From: Lentzea flava
GTDB lineage: Bacteria > Actinomycetota > Actinomycetes > Mycobacteriales > Pseudonocardiaceae
Direction of reading: 5' to 3'
NCBI RefSeq assembly: GCF_014648475.1
Contig: NZ_BMRE01000047.1
Span: 1-64,000, forward strand
DNA length: 64,000 nucleotides
Shown here one piece after another: positions 17,354-26,562 of the stretch (its first letter is position 1; every line of letters begins with the position of its first letter). The notes under the pieces are model-generated. The model searched no databases. It was not told where the DNA came from and saw only the letters and a program-made list of their open reading frames with translations. The position numbers and the translations under genes were made by a program.

Positions 17354-18382
17354 ATGGCTGATCCGGACTTCGACGTGCTGCTCACCGGCACCGTGTTCCT
17401 CGACATCATCTTCACCGGCCTGCCCCGCCCACCGGCCGCGGGAACAGAGGTGTGGGCGGAGGGCCTCGGGTCGTGTCCTGGCGGCATCGCGAACCTCGCG
17501 GTGGCGTTGCGCCGGCTGGAGCTCAGGACCGCGCTGGCGGCGGCGTTCGGGGAGGACGCGTACGGCGACTTCTGCTGGGACGTGCTGGCCGAGCAGGAAG
17601 GGGTCGACCTCTCTTACTGCCGTCGTTTCTACGGATGGCACTCGCCGGTGACCGTGTCCATGGCGATGGAGCGCGACAGGTCGATGGTCACGCACGGCCA
17701 CAAGGCGCCGGTGTGTGCGGACGACCTCCTCGACCCGCCGCCGTCGACGAAGGCGTGCTTCGTGCACATCCAGGCGGAGGACGAGCAGTGGGTGCGCACG
17801 GCGAAGGAGAACGGCGCGCTGCTCTTCGCCGACATCGGCTGGGACCGCACCGGGGCGTGGTCGCCGGAGTTGCTGCGGCGGCTCGAGGGGTACGACGTCT
17901 TCCTGCCCAACCACGTGGAGGCGCAGGGGTACACGCGCACCGACACGCCGGAGTCCGCGGCGCGCAAGCTCGCCGAGCACGTGCCGGTGGTGGTCGTCAC
18001 ACGCGGGGGAGGCGGCGCGGTCGCGGTCGACAGCTCCACCGGCGAGATCGCGGACGTGCCGGGGCTGAACGTCGCCCAGCTCGACGCGACGGGTGCCGGT
18101 GACGTGTTTGGCGCCGGGTTCGTGATGGGCACTCTGGCCGGGTGGCCGCTGGAGCACCGGGTGCGGTTCGCGAACCTGTGCGCCGCGCTGTCCGTGCAAC
18201 ATTTCGGCGGTTCGCTGTCGGCGCCGGGCTGGGGCGACATCGCGGTCTGGTGGCGGACGGTGAGCAGGCGACCGGACGAGGAACTGGCCCGTTACGGCTT
18301 CCTCGACGACGTGCTGCCCGACCACGCGGGCGTGGAGGTGCGGAGGGCTAGTCCGACGATCGGCCTCCGGTTGCTCCGGTAG
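17354..18382 (+). CDS. PfkB-family carbohydrate kinase
   Basis: A protein of 342 residues in the ribokinase/PfkB superfamily. The substrate-binding start (DVLLTGTVFLDIIFTGLP) and the GGIANLAVAL motif are present, and the C-terminal signature LDATGAGDVFGAGF carries the catalytic aspartate and anion hole. It phosphorylates a sugar or nucleoside with ATP in the cytoplasm; the substrate cannot be told. Start ATG 17354; longer in-frame starts upstream lack an RBS. It runs alone between the sigma factor and the PBP gene. Confidence 0.82.
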   Translation: MADPDFDVLLTGTVFLDIIFTGLPRPPAAGTEVWAEGLGSCPGGIANLAVALRRLELRTALAAAFGEDAYGDFCWDVLAEQEGVDLSYCRRFYGWHSPVTVSMAMERDRSMVTHGHKAPVCADDLLDPPPSTKACFVHIQAEDEQWVRTAKENGALLFADIGWDRTGAWSPELLRRLEGYDVFLPNHVEAQGYTRTDTPESAARKLAEHVPVVVVTRGGGGAVAVDSSTGEIADVPGLNVAQLDATGAGDVFGAGFVMGTLAGWPLEHRVRFANLCAALSVQHFGGSLSAPGWGDIAVWWRTVSRRPDEELARYGFLDDVLPDHAGVEVRRASPTIGLRLLR

Positions 18383-18480
18383 GTTGAGATCTTCTCGATC
18401 AGTGGACGCAACCTCACGGGCCTCCCGCGCGACTTATAGGTAGAGATCTCTGGGGTGCTCGTTCGGAAGGAGTTGCGGGT

Positions 18481-20598
18481 TTGTTCGCCGCACGCGCGTC
18501 AGGCTTGGTCAAGTTGCTGGGGTTGTGCCTGACGGCGGGTGTCCTCCTCGCCGCGATGGTGTTCCCGTTCGTCGGAGGCCTCGGGCTCGCGTCCAACCGC
18601 GCGGCCGACGAGGTCGACAAGACGTCCGGTGATCTCGCCAAGGCGGAGCTGCCGCTCGTCACGACGATCACCGACATGAACGGCGACCCGATCGCCTACC
18701 TGTACGACCAGTACCGGATTCCGCTGTCGTCGGCGGACATCTCGGACACGATGAAGGCCGCGATCCTCGCGATCGAGGACAAGCGCTTCTACGACCACCG
18801 AGGCGTCGACTGGCAGGGCATCGCCCGTGCCGCCGCCAAGGCCGGTGTGGACGGTGGCGCGACGCAGGGCGCCTCGACGCTCACCCAGCAGTACGTCAAG
18901 AACTACATGGCGTTCGTGCTCGGTGCCGACAACGAGCAGGAGGCCTGGGAGAAGGCCACCGAGGCGACCATCGGCCGCAAGATGCGCGAGGCCCGCATCG
19001 CCCTGCAGCTCGAGCAGCAGACGTCGAAGGAAGACATCCTCACCGGCTACCTGAACATCGTGCCGCTGGGCAACCAGACCTACGGCGTCGGCGCGGCGGC
19101 CAAGGCGTACTTCAACACCACGGCGGACAAGCTGACCGTCCCGCAGGCCGCACTGCTGGCCGCGATCGCGAACCGCCCGTCGTCGCTGAACCCCGGCGCG
19201 TCTCCGGACAAGGCGCTGGAGCGCCGCAACATCGTCATCGACAAGATGCGCGAGAACGGCGCGTTCGGCACCGACCAGGCCGAGGCCCAGAAGAAGGCGG
19301 ACGAGTACAAGGCCGCGCCGCTGGGCGTGGTCGACGACCTGCAGATCCTGCCCAAGGGCTGCGTGGGCGCCGGCGACGGCCCGATCTACGGCTTCTTCTG
19401 CTCCTACCTGCTCGACTACCTGCGCGAGTCCGGCATCACGAACAAGGAACTGCAGCGCGGCGGCCTCACCATCAAGACGACGATGGACCCGAAGGCCACC
19501 AAGGCGGCGAAGCAGGCGGCCGAGCAGCAGGTGCCGAAGACCCAGAACGGCATCGCGAACGTCATGTCCGTCGTCGAACCGGGCAAGGACAAGCACCGCG
19601 TGCGCGCCCTGGTCGCCTCCCGCGACTACGGCAACAAGGCCGAGCTCGGCCAGGTGGCCCGCCCCGTGCCCGCCGAGGTCCTGCCGTTCGGCCCCGGCTC
19701 GGTGAACAAGGTCTTCACCGCCGCCGCGGCCCTGGAAAAGGGTGTCATCGGCATCGACAAGGAGATGCAGGTCCCGGCCACCTACTACTCGAAGGTCTAC
19801 CCGAACGGCGGCGCGCCGTGGAAGGTGGAGAACGCGGGCAAGTACCCCGAGAAGATGTCGCTGACCCAGGCCCTCGCGCAGTCCCCGAACACGGGCTTCG
19901 TGATCCTGCAGGAGAACACGGGTCTCGACAGGGTCGTGGACATGGCCTACCGCCTGGGCATGCGCGAAACCCTCCAGGGCGTGAACCGCGCGGGCGAGCC
20001 CCTCAAGGAGGACAAGTCCAACGGCCCGTCCCAGGGCGACTGGACGAAGCAGAACAACGCGGGCTCCTACACCCTCGGCCCCGGCGCCACCAGCGTCCTG
20101 GAACTGGCCAACGTGGCCGCGACCATCGTCTCCGGCGGCACCTGGTGCCCGCCGTCCCCGGTGGAGAAGGTCATCGACCGCTACGGCAAGGAAATCCCGC
20201 TGAAGGAAAAGCCCTGTGAGCAGGCCGTGAACACGGACCTCGCCAACTCCCTGGCCCAGGGCATGTCCCACGACACCGTCGGCAACGGCACCGCGGCCGA
20301 CGCCGCCCGCGGTACCGGCTGGAACCGCCCGACCATCGGCAAGACCGGCACCACCGAGGAGCACAAGTCGGTCGCCTTCATGGCCGCCACCCCGCAGTAC
20401 GCGGGCGCCGTGATGACCTACGCCGACGGCAACCGCCCCGAGGTGATCTGCGCGAACCCGATCCGCTTCTGCCCTGGCAGCAGCCAGGGTGTCTTCGGTG
20501 GCCAGGTAGCAGCTCCAACCTGGTTCAACGCGATGAAGGCGATCCACGAGGGCCTGCCCGTGGTCCCGCTGCCGCCGGCCGCGCCCCGCTACAAGTAG
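18481..20598 (+). CDS. ponA: Bifunctional class A penicillin-binding protein
   Basis: A protein of 705 residues with an N-terminal membrane segment (about 10-35). The glycosyltransferase GT51 domain shows EDKRFYDHRGVDW, with the catalytic glutamate, and QGASTLTQQYVKN. The transpeptidase domain shows SVNK with the active serine, SPN and GKTG. It polymerises and cross-links peptidoglycan. The start is TTG at 18481, 7 bp after a ggaagga RBS. A perfect 15-bp terminator hairpin follows at 20615. There is no long PASTA or proline-rich tail. Confidence 0.92.
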   Translation: MFAARASGLVKLLGLCLTAGVLLAAMVFPFVGGLGLASNRAADEVDKTSGDLAKAELPLVTTITDMNGDPIAYLYDQYRIPLSSADISDTMKAAILAIEDKRFYDHRGVDWQGIARAAAKAGVDGGATQGASTLTQQYVKNYMAFVLGADNEQEAWEKATEATIGRKMREARIALQLEQQTSKEDILTGYLNIVPLGNQTYGVGAAAKAYFNTTADKLTVPQAALLAAIANRPSSLNPGASPDKALERRNIVIDKMRENGAFGTDQAEAQKKADEYKAAPLGVVDDLQILPKGCVGAGDGPIYGFFCSYLLDYLRESGITNKELQRGGLTIKTTMDPKATKAAKQAAEQQVPKTQNGIANVMSVVEPGKDKHRVRALVASRDYGNKAELGQVARPVPAEVLPFGPGSVNKVFTAAAALEKGVIGIDKEMQVPATYYSKVYPNGGAPWKVENAGKYPEKMSLTQALAQSPNTGFVILQENTGLDRVVDMAYRLGMRETLQGVNRAGEPLKEDKSNGPSQGDWTKQNNAGSYTLGPGATSVLELANVAATIVSGGTWCPPSPVEKVIDRYGKEIPLKEKPCEQAVNTDLANSLAQGMSHDTVGNGTAADAARGTGWNRPTIGKTGTTEEHKSVAFMAATPQYAGAVMTYADGNRPEVICANPIRFCPGSSQGVFGGQVAAPTWFNAMKAIHEGLPVVPLPPAAPRYK

Positions 20599-20614
20599 CG
20601 GACTGACCGCACAC

Positions 20615-20649
20615 AGGGCCGCCGGACGCGAACAGCGTCCGGCGGCCCT
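20615..20649 (+). terminator. Strong hairpin terminator after ponA
   Basis: A perfect 15-bp stem (AGGGCCGCCGGACGC and its complement) with a GAACA loop starts 16 bp after the ponA stop. A t-rich run after the stem is weak, as usual in high-GC actinomycetes. Confidence 0.85.
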
Positions 20650-21111
20650 TCGCTTTGCCCGGGGGCCGACGGCGAGAGCACCCCAATCGCGCATGAGCGC
20701 GCACCAAGCACTCCGAGCACGCCTGGTAGCCACCAACCCGGCCACACCCCAGCCCAAACCCACCGCAAAACTTTCACGATAAAGCGACTGACCAGTACAA
20801 ACGCCAAGTCGGGCATTGGTCTAAAGAGCGTTAACCATCGCCCCAACCGCTCGACTACTCAAAGTGACCAACCGTGGCCCTCATCACCTAAACGCCCACA
20901 TAGCTTGCCCGCGCCGGTGACACGAGGTTACGTTCTCCGCCGCATGTCACGGTTCGATAACCGCGAGGACACGGATCTCCCCCGAAACGGTCCAGTCCGC
21001 AATGGGCTCCCCCAAGCCCGCACCAACGGGCCACCCCGGCCCCGCCCAGGCGCCCGAACGCCGAAGCACCCCAGCGGTTAGCCGAACTCCCCCGAGTGCA
21101 TGGAGGCAGGT
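20650..21111. other. Long leader region upstream of M23 endopeptidase
   Basis: About 460 bp with no supported gene; open frames here are shadows. The part at about 20760-20890 is less GC-rich than its surroundings. A small hairpin CGGTT-cgat-AACCG lies at 20950-20963, and a GTGAC/GTTAC direct repeat at 20917-20931. The length suggests a regulated promoter and 5' leader for the cell wall hydrolase. I looked for a c-di-AMP riboswitch core and did not find a convincing one. Confidence 0.5.
20917..20931 (+). promoter_or_regulatory. Possible MtrA-type direct repeat
   Basis: GTGAC and GTTAC occur as a direct repeat with a 10-bp period, about 180 bp upstream of the M23 gene. OmpR-type response regulators bind such repeats, and MtrA in actinobacteria is known to control cell wall hydrolases, including M23 enzymes. 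The match is short, so this is tentative. Confidence 0.3.
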
Positions 21112-21894
21112 TTGGCACGGCATCGAGCGAAGGGTCAGCTGGTCGACGTACTGGCCAGAGTGGACCTGGACCGCAAGAAGGCCGTAGCGGCGGTGGTCGC
21201 CGCGGGCGCCCTGGCCGGCGCCGGTTTCACCCAGGCGATGGCGACGGTCACTCCCGTGGACCGCATCATGCCGGTCGCCGCCACGAAGGACCTCGCGGCC
21301 GCGATGACGCCGCAGCCGGAGGGCATCAAGACCGTTCACGCGATGGACACCAGCGCCGAGACGCGCAAGCTGTTGCAGGCCGAGCAGATCGAGGTGCAGT
21401 TCCACGTCCGCGAGGCGCTGCGGTCCGCCGAGGGCGCCTACGCCGAGCGGCAGGCGGCCATCAAGGCCGAGCAGGCTCGCATCGCCGCCGAGGAAGAGGC
21501 GAAAAGGCCCAAGTGCGTGCGGCCCGCGCAGGGGACGTTCACGTCCGGTTTCGGTGCCCGGTGGGGTACCAGCCACAACGGTGTCGACATCGCCAACGCC
21601 ATCGGCACGCCGATCGTGGCCGCCATGGACGGCACGGTGATCGAGGCCGGGCCCGCGTCCGGGTTCGGGTTGTGGGTCAGGATTCAGCACGAGGACGGGA
21701 CCATCACCGTCTACGGGCACATGAACACCATCGACGTGCCGCAGGGTGCGAAGGTCAAGGCAGGGCAGCAGATCGCGACGATCGGCAACCGCGGCCAGTC
21801 GACTGGGCCGCACCTGCACTTCGAGGTGTGGGTCGGTGGCTCGCAGAAGATCAACCCGGTGGGCTGGCTGGCGGAGCGCGGCGTCACGCTGTAG
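21112..21894 (+). CDS. M23 family peptidoglycan endopeptidase
   Basis: A protein of about 260 residues: a basic N-terminus, one transmembrane or signal segment (AVAAVVAAGALAGAGFTQAMA), an alanine/glutamate-rich helical linker (about 75-130) and a C-terminal LytM/M23 domain. The zinc ligands are visible in SHNGVDIANAIGTP and HLHFEVW, with VYGHM before the latter. It cleaves peptidoglycan cross-bridges outside the cell. Start TTG 21112 is preferred because ggagg sits 5 bp upstream; ATG 21100 overlaps that RBS. Confidence 0.88.
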   Translation: MARHRAKGQLVDVLARVDLDRKKAVAAVVAAGALAGAGFTQAMATVTPVDRIMPVAATKDLAAAMTPQPEGIKTVHAMDTSAETRKLLQAEQIEVQFHVREALRSAEGAYAERQAAIKAEQARIAAEEEAKRPKCVRPAQGTFTSGFGARWGTSHNGVDIANAIGTPIVAAMDGTVIEAGPASGFGLWVRIQHEDGTITVYGHMNTIDVPQGAKVKAGQQIATIGNRGQSTGPHLHFEVWVGGSQKINPVGWLAERGVTL

Positions 21895-21990
21895 GCGTCT
21901 CGGCACGTTCCCGCAAGGGGCCGGAAACGACTACCCTCCGGCCACGCCGCCGGGCATGAGGCTCGGCGGCGTGGAACCCGGAGCCGACTG

Positions 21991-23421
21991 ATGATCTACC
22001 GCAGCCCCCTGCCGGCGGTGGTCGTTCCCGACACCACGGTGCCCGCGCACGTCCTCGGGCAGCGAAGAGACAAACTGGCGTTGCTCGACGCCGTCACGGG
22101 CGAGAGCCTCACCTACGACGAGCTCGCGACACAGGTCGAGCGGACCGCGAAAGGCCTGGTCGCACAAGGGATCGCGCCCGGCGACACAGTCGCGGTCGTG
22201 AGCGGCAACAGGCCGATGTACGCGGTCGGGCTGCACGCGATCATGGCGGCGGGTGCGACGGCCGCGCTCATCAACCCGCTGCTCACGGCAACCGAGATCG
22301 AGCGGCTCAAGGCCCTCGCGAAGGTCACCACCACGCTCGACCTGGACGACCTTCCCGCGAGCGACACCGCAACGCTCCCGCCGCCGGACCCGCGGGGGAT
22401 CGCGGCGGTCCTCTTCTCCAGCGGCACCACCGGGCTCACCAAGGCCGTCAAGCTGAGCCACCGGGCCCTCGTCGCCAACCTGGAGCAGCAGCGCCAGGGC
22501 TGGCGGATCGACGAGACCGACGTCCTCGCCGCGAACCTGCCGTTCTTCCACGTCTACGGGTTCTCGATCGTCCTCAACTCCGGGTTGCTCGGCGGCGCCA
22601 CGCTCGTGACCATGCCCCGCAGCGACGCCGGGACGTACCTCAGCCGCCTCGCCGAGCACCGGGTCACGCGGGCGTTCCTCGTGCCGCCGCTCGCCGCCGC
22701 GATCGCCGACCAGCGAGAAGTACCGGAGAACCTCGGCCTCAAGCTCGTCCTCTGCGGCGCCGCCCCGCTCGACGAGGGCATCCGCCGGGAGGCCGAACGC
22801 AAACTCGGCGCGCCGGTGCGCCAGGGCTACGGGCTCACCGAGGCGGGCGGCACGCACCAGACGTTCGACGGCGACCTCGACACCGACCCCGCGAGTGTGG
22901 GCGTGCTCAGCCCCGGCACCGAGGCGCGCATCGTCGAACCGGGCACAACCACCGACACGGCCGTGGGGGAGATGCTCGTTCGCGGTCCGCAGCTCATGGA
23001 CGGCTACCTCGACGACGAGGAGGCCACGCGACAGGCCTTCGTGGACGGATGGCTGCGCACGGGCGATCTCGTGCGTGTCCACAACGGCCGGTTCTACGTC
23101 GTCGACCGCGTGAAGGAAATGATCAAGTACAAGGGGTACCAGGTCGCGCCCGCGGAGCTGGAAGCCTTGTTGCGCAGGCATCCCGCGGTGCGGGACGCCG
23201 CGGTGATCGGTGCGCCCGATCGGGTTAACGGCGAGGTGCCCAAGGCGTTCGTGGTGACGGAAGGCGACGTCACCGCGAACGAACTGATGGCGTTCGTCGC
23301 GGCGGAGGTGGCGCCGTTCAAGAAGGTGCGCCAGGTTGAGTTCGTGGAAGAGATACCGAAGTCGGTCTCGGGCAAGATCCTGCGCCGGTTGCTCAAGGAC
23401 GCGGACGAGTGCGAGTCCTGA
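21991..23421 (+). CDS. 4-coumarate:CoA ligase-like acyl-CoA synthetase
   Basis: An AMP-forming adenylating enzyme of 476 residues. Motifs in order: LFSSGTTGLTKAVKLSH (P-loop), YGLTEAGG, GWLRTGDL, YVVDRVKEMIKYKGYQVAPAE (given in parts: YVVDRVKEMIKYKG, YQVAPAE), and a C-terminal lysine in KSVSGKILRR. It resembles plant-type 4CL and medium acyl-CoA ligases, a little shorter than most. With the ammonia-lyase two genes downstream, the likely substrate is a cinnamic, coumaric or caffeic acid. Start ATG 21991; the SDR gene begins inside its last 13 bp. Confidence 0.85.
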   Translation: MIYRSPLPAVVVPDTTVPAHVLGQRRDKLALLDAVTGESLTYDELATQVERTAKGLVAQGIAPGDTVAVVSGNRPMYAVGLHAIMAAGATAALINPLLTATEIERLKALAKVTTTLDLDDLPASDTATLPPPDPRGIAAVLFSSGTTGLTKAVKLSHRALVANLEQQRQGWRIDETDVLAANLPFFHVYGFSIVLNSGLLGGATLVTMPRSDAGTYLSRLAEHRVTRAFLVPPLAAAIADQREVPENLGLKLVLCGAAPLDEGIRREAERKLGAPVRQGYGLTEAGGTHQTFDGDLDTDPASVGVLSPGTEARIVEPGTTTDTAVGEMLVRGPQLMDGYLDDEEATRQAFVDGWLRTGDLVRVHNGRFYVVDRVKEMIKYKGYQVAPAELEALLRRHPAVRDAAVIGAPDRVNGEVPKAFVVTEGDVTANELMAFVAAEVAPFKKVRQVEFVEEIPKSVSGKILRRLLKDADECES

Positions 23422-24134
23422 TCACGGGTGGCGCCAAGGAGCTCGGCAGGGCGTTCAGCGAAGTCCTTGGCGCGCAAGGGCACCAGCTCGTCATCACCGG
23501 GCGCGACGAGAATGCGCTGCGCACAGCGGAAACAGAGCTCAGGGCGAAGGGCGTCGACGTCGAGGCGCACGTCGCGGACCTCGGCGACCCCGGCGCGACA
23601 CCGAAGCTGATCGAGAGCCTCGGCGAGATCGACGTGCTGGTCAACAACGGCGCGCTCGGCGGGCCGATCGGGCCGACGTGGCAGGTCGACGAGAACGAGT
23701 GGTGGCGCACGATCGAGGTGAACCTGCGCGGCACCGCGTTCGCCGCGAACGCCGCGATCCGCGCGATGACGAGCGGTCGGATCATCAACATCGTCAGCAA
23801 CGCCGGCGTGCACCGGTGGCCTTACCTCACCGCGTACTCCGTGTCGAAGGCCGCCGTGATCAAGCTGACCGAGAACCTGGCCGTCGAGCTGAAACGACGG
23901 CCCATCGCGGTGCTGAGCTACGACCCCGGCATGGTCGGCGTTGGCCTGATGGGCCGCGGCTGCGACGTGGAGTCCGACGATCCGCACGTGCAGCGGATCA
24001 CGCAGTGGGCGAGATCTCAGCGCGACCAGGGCAGGTTCACCCCGGTGGAGCAGTCGGCCGGTCTTTTGGCTCGAATCGTGAGCGGAGAGTTCGATCACCG
24101 GTCCGGTGAGCTCATCACGCCTGCGGACGGGTGA
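23409..24134 (+). CDS. Short-chain dehydrogenase/reductase
   Basis: A protein of 241 residues, classical SDR length. The start MRVLITGGAKELGRAFSEVL gives the dinucleotide loop, NNGALGG the structural motif, and YSVSK the catalytic Tyr/Lys with Ser in NIVSNAG. Start GTG 23409, coupled to the CoA ligase by overlap. Within this cassette it could reduce or oxidise an aromatic side chain or a CoA-ester-derived intermediate; that is inference. Confidence 0.85.
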   Translation: MRVLITGGAKELGRAFSEVLGAQGHQLVITGRDENALRTAETELRAKGVDVEAHVADLGDPGATPKLIESLGEIDVLVNNGALGGPIGPTWQVDENEWWRTIEVNLRGTAFAANAAIRAMTSGRIINIVSNAGVHRWPYLTAYSVSKAAVIKLTENLAVELKRRPIAVLSYDPGMVGVGLMGRGCDVESDDPHVQRITQWARSQRDQGRFTPVEQSAGLLARIVSGEFDHRSGELITPADG

Positions 24135-24285
24135 AAACGCCTGCACTGTCAACGGCCAAGAACTTCCGCCACGGGGAGGAACGGTGACCCGCTATCTCTT
24201 CGGTAGTGCGTTCAGGCCCTTCCTCGCCGACAGGTCAACGGGGATCGTCGCGAGAGGTCCCCCGAAAACGTCCACAGGAGGCGTC

Positions 24286-25794
24286 GTGCCTGTCGGAACA
24301 TCCTCCGCTGCCCTGAACCTGGCGGCGGCACTCGAACCCGGACATCTCGAACTCGCCGGGAAACCCCTGCACGTCCACTTGCCCGAGGACGTGCGGGCAC
24401 GGGTCGCGCGCTGCCGCGAGTTCGTGCTCGCGGTGAGCGGCTCCGGACGCGCTGTCTACGGTGTCACAACGGGTTTCGGCCCGCTGGTCGAGTTCGCCGG
24501 CCGCGCGGACGGCGCCGGCCAGAGCGACAACACGATCATTCACCACATCGTCGGGCACGGCGAGCTGATGCCGCCCGCTGTGGCGCGCGCGGCCGTGCTG
24601 GCGCGGCTGTTCTCGTTGGCGCAGGGGCGATCCGGGGTGTCGGAGCACGTCGTCGAGGCCCTGATCGCCGTGCTGGGCACGGAATTCGCCCCGGCGGTGC
24701 CACGGCTGGGCTCGGTCGGTGCGAGCGGTGACCTCCAGCCACTGGCCTACGTCGCGCATGCCTTGCGGGGTAATGGGAACGCGTACTTCCGGGGGCAGCT
24801 CATGCCTGCCGCCGATGCGCTGGGCAAGGCGGGTCTGCGCACGCTCGAGCTGGACGGGCGGGACGCGCTCGCGCTGGTGAACGGCATTTCGGTGACCGCC
24901 GCAGCACTCGGACTCGCTGTGGCACAGGCGAACCGGGCGCGGCGGATCGCGGAGTTGTTGTCCGCCTTGATGACCGATGTCCTGGGCTGCGGCACCGAGT
25001 TCACCTCGGCCGGGCTGCTGGCCGCGTTCGGGCACCCGGACGTCGCCGAAACCGGTGCGGCCATCAGGACCTGGCTCGCGGGCAGCACGCCGTCCGGTGA
25101 GCGTCCGCTGCAGGAGGCCTACAGCATCCGTTGCACGCCACAGCTGATCGGCGCGTGCCGCACGAGCGTGCGGCACGCGGAGGAGGTGGTGCGCCGCGAC
25201 CTCAACGGCGTGAGCGACAACCCGTTGTTCTTCCCGGAGACCGAGGAGGTCGTGCACGGCGGCAACTTCTTCGGTCAGCCCAGCGCCTTCGCGGCCGACC
25301 AGCTGGGCGTCGCCCTGGTGCAGCTGGGCAATCTGGCCGAACGTCAGCTCGACCTGCTGGTCGACCCGCACCGCACGAGCGGGTTGCCACCGATGCTCAG
25401 CCCCGTTCCCGGTCAGCACCACGCGCTGCAGGGCGTCCAGCTCTGCACCACCGCGACGGTGGCGGCGATGCGCCGTGCGGCCATGCCCGCCTCGGTGCAG
25501 AGCCTGCCGACGAACCTGCACAACCAGGACGTCGTCCCGTTCGGCACCCAGGCCGCGTTCACCGCGCTCGACCAGGCGGGACTGCTGCGCTACCTGCACG
25601 CGGGGCTCGCGCTCGGGCTGCGCCAGGCGGTGCACGTCGGGGCACGCCGTCCGCGGGCGCCGCGGCTCGCGGAGGTGTTCGACCGGATCGCCGGGGAAGT
25701 GCCACCGATCGTGGAGGACCGGCCGCTCGACGTCGCGCTCGGCCGCGTCGCCGACCTCCTGGACGAGATCGTGTCCGAAGTGGAGGGTGTGTGA
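24286..25794 (+). CDS. Tyrosine/phenylalanine ammonia-lyase (MIO enzyme)
   Basis: A protein of 502 residues in the HAL/PAL/TAL family. The MIO-forming triad Ala146-Ser147-Gly148 sits in GSVGASGDLQPLAY, and the catalytic tyrosine is Tyr58 in YGVTTGFGP. At the substrate-selectivity position it reads NTIIHHIVG (His86-His87). Tyrosine lyases carry His-Leu there, phenylalanine lyases Phe-Leu and histidine lyases Ser-His, so this His-His is mixed but closest to tyrosine use. A CoA ligase upstream also argues against histidine breakdown. Start GTG 24286 follows aggagg; GTG 24184, with its own gggagga RBS, would add 34 residues. The stop overlaps the next start by one base. Confidence 0.85.
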   Translation: MPVGTSSAALNLAAALEPGHLELAGKPLHVHLPEDVRARVARCREFVLAVSGSGRAVYGVTTGFGPLVEFAGRADGAGQSDNTIIHHIVGHGELMPPAVARAAVLARLFSLAQGRSGVSEHVVEALIAVLGTEFAPAVPRLGSVGASGDLQPLAYVAHALRGNGNAYFRGQLMPAADALGKAGLRTLELDGRDALALVNGISVTAAALGLAVAQANRARRIAELLSALMTDVLGCGTEFTSAGLLAAFGHPDVAETGAAIRTWLAGSTPSGERPLQEAYSIRCTPQLIGACRTSVRHAEEVVRRDLNGVSDNPLFFPETEEVVHGGNFFGQPSAFAADQLGVALVQLGNLAERQLDLLVDPHRTSGLPPMLSPVPGQHHALQGVQLCTTATVAAMRRAAMPASVQSLPTNLHNQDVVPFGTQAAFTALDQAGLLRYLHAGLALGLRQAVHVGARRPRAPRLAEVFDRIAGEVPPIVEDRPLDVALGRVADLLDEIVSEVEGV

Positions 25795-26549
25795 TGAGCG
25801 CTCCGGTCTGCGCGCCCACGTGGGGACACGCGCACGTCGGCGTGCCCGTGCTGCGGCTGCCGATGCCGGGAACGGAATTGATTCCGTGCACCGGCTGTTA
25901 TCAGCTTCCGATCGTCATCGACGCCCCGGAAGACCCGGTGGAACGTGCCGTCCACCGGTGGTTTCTCGGCCATCACGGCGCATTTCTGGTCTGGAGGTTT
26001 CTTTCGGCTTCACTCGATCGGTTGATACGCGAGCCTGATTCGCAACTAGTCCGCCTCGCTGCGCTTGGATATGACGCGTACTCGGTGATGCTTGCCTATT
26101 CGGGCAGTTGTTCCCGTGAGGTGTACGAGGACGTCATCCGGCCGATGATGGTGGCGTTCGACCCGGCGTTCAGCGGGCGGTGGGCGCGTGACTACGAGCC
26201 CCTGCCCGGCCTGCTGCGCCGGGCGCGTACCGCACTGGGGCCCGCGGCGGCCGCACCGCTTTCCTCCGCGAGCAAGGCGAACCTGTTGGCACACATGGAG
26301 GTCATGCGCAGACTCGTGCCCTGCGGCAACTCGTTGCTGCGCGAGTCGGGGCGTACGCGCGTGCCCACCACCGATGCCGAGCGCGACCGGTTCGACGAGT
26401 TCTTCCTCGTCAGCCGCGAGATCGTGTGCGTGAGCCGCTACCGCGCACACCGCGCCGCCGTCCTGTCCGCCATCGGTCGTGACCTCGCGGAACACCCCCT
26501 GCGGCCCGAGTACAGCGACACACTCAGGACGTTCGTCACCCGACTATGA
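25794..26549 (+). CDS. Heme-dependent tyrosine 3-hydroxylase-like protein
   Basis: A protein of 251 residues. I recognise by memory features of the L-tyrosine 3-hydroxylase family (LmbB2, Orf13, SfmD; histidine-ligated heme oxygenases): WFLGHHGAFLVWR (56-68), AYDSV-like helix, AYSGSCSREVY (101-111), AFSGRWARDYE (125-135) and LVPCGNSLLRESGR (174-187). Those enzymes use peroxide and a b- or c-type heme to convert tyrosine to L-DOPA in antibiotic pathways. His60 or His61 is a candidate heme ligand. Start ATG 25794 overlaps the ammonia-lyase stop (TGATG). Conserved placement between a lyase and an O-methyltransferase supports an aromatic substrate. The assignment is by motif similarity only. Confidence 0.6.
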   Translation: MSAPVCAPTWGHAHVGVPVLRLPMPGTELIPCTGCYQLPIVIDAPEDPVERAVHRWFLGHHGAFLVWRFLSASLDRLIREPDSQLVRLAALGYDAYSVMLAYSGSCSREVYEDVIRPMMVAFDPAFSGRWARDYEPLPGLLRRARTALGPAAAAPLSSASKANLLAHMEVMRRLVPCGNSLLRESGRTRVPTTDAERDRFDEFFLVSREIVCVSRYRAHRAAVLSAIGRDLAEHPLRPEYSDTLRTFVTRL

Positions 26550-26562
26550 GAGAAGGCCGCGC

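Noticed and set aside
20650..21111. Possible c-di-AMP (ydaO) riboswitch upstream of the M23 gene
   Set aside because: The conserved core segments were not found on the plus strand; only a small hairpin is seen.
24286..25794. Histidine ammonia-lyase for histidine breakdown
   Set aside because: No hutU, hutI or hutG neighbours; the CoA ligase, hydroxylase and O-methyltransferase context fits aromatic acids better.
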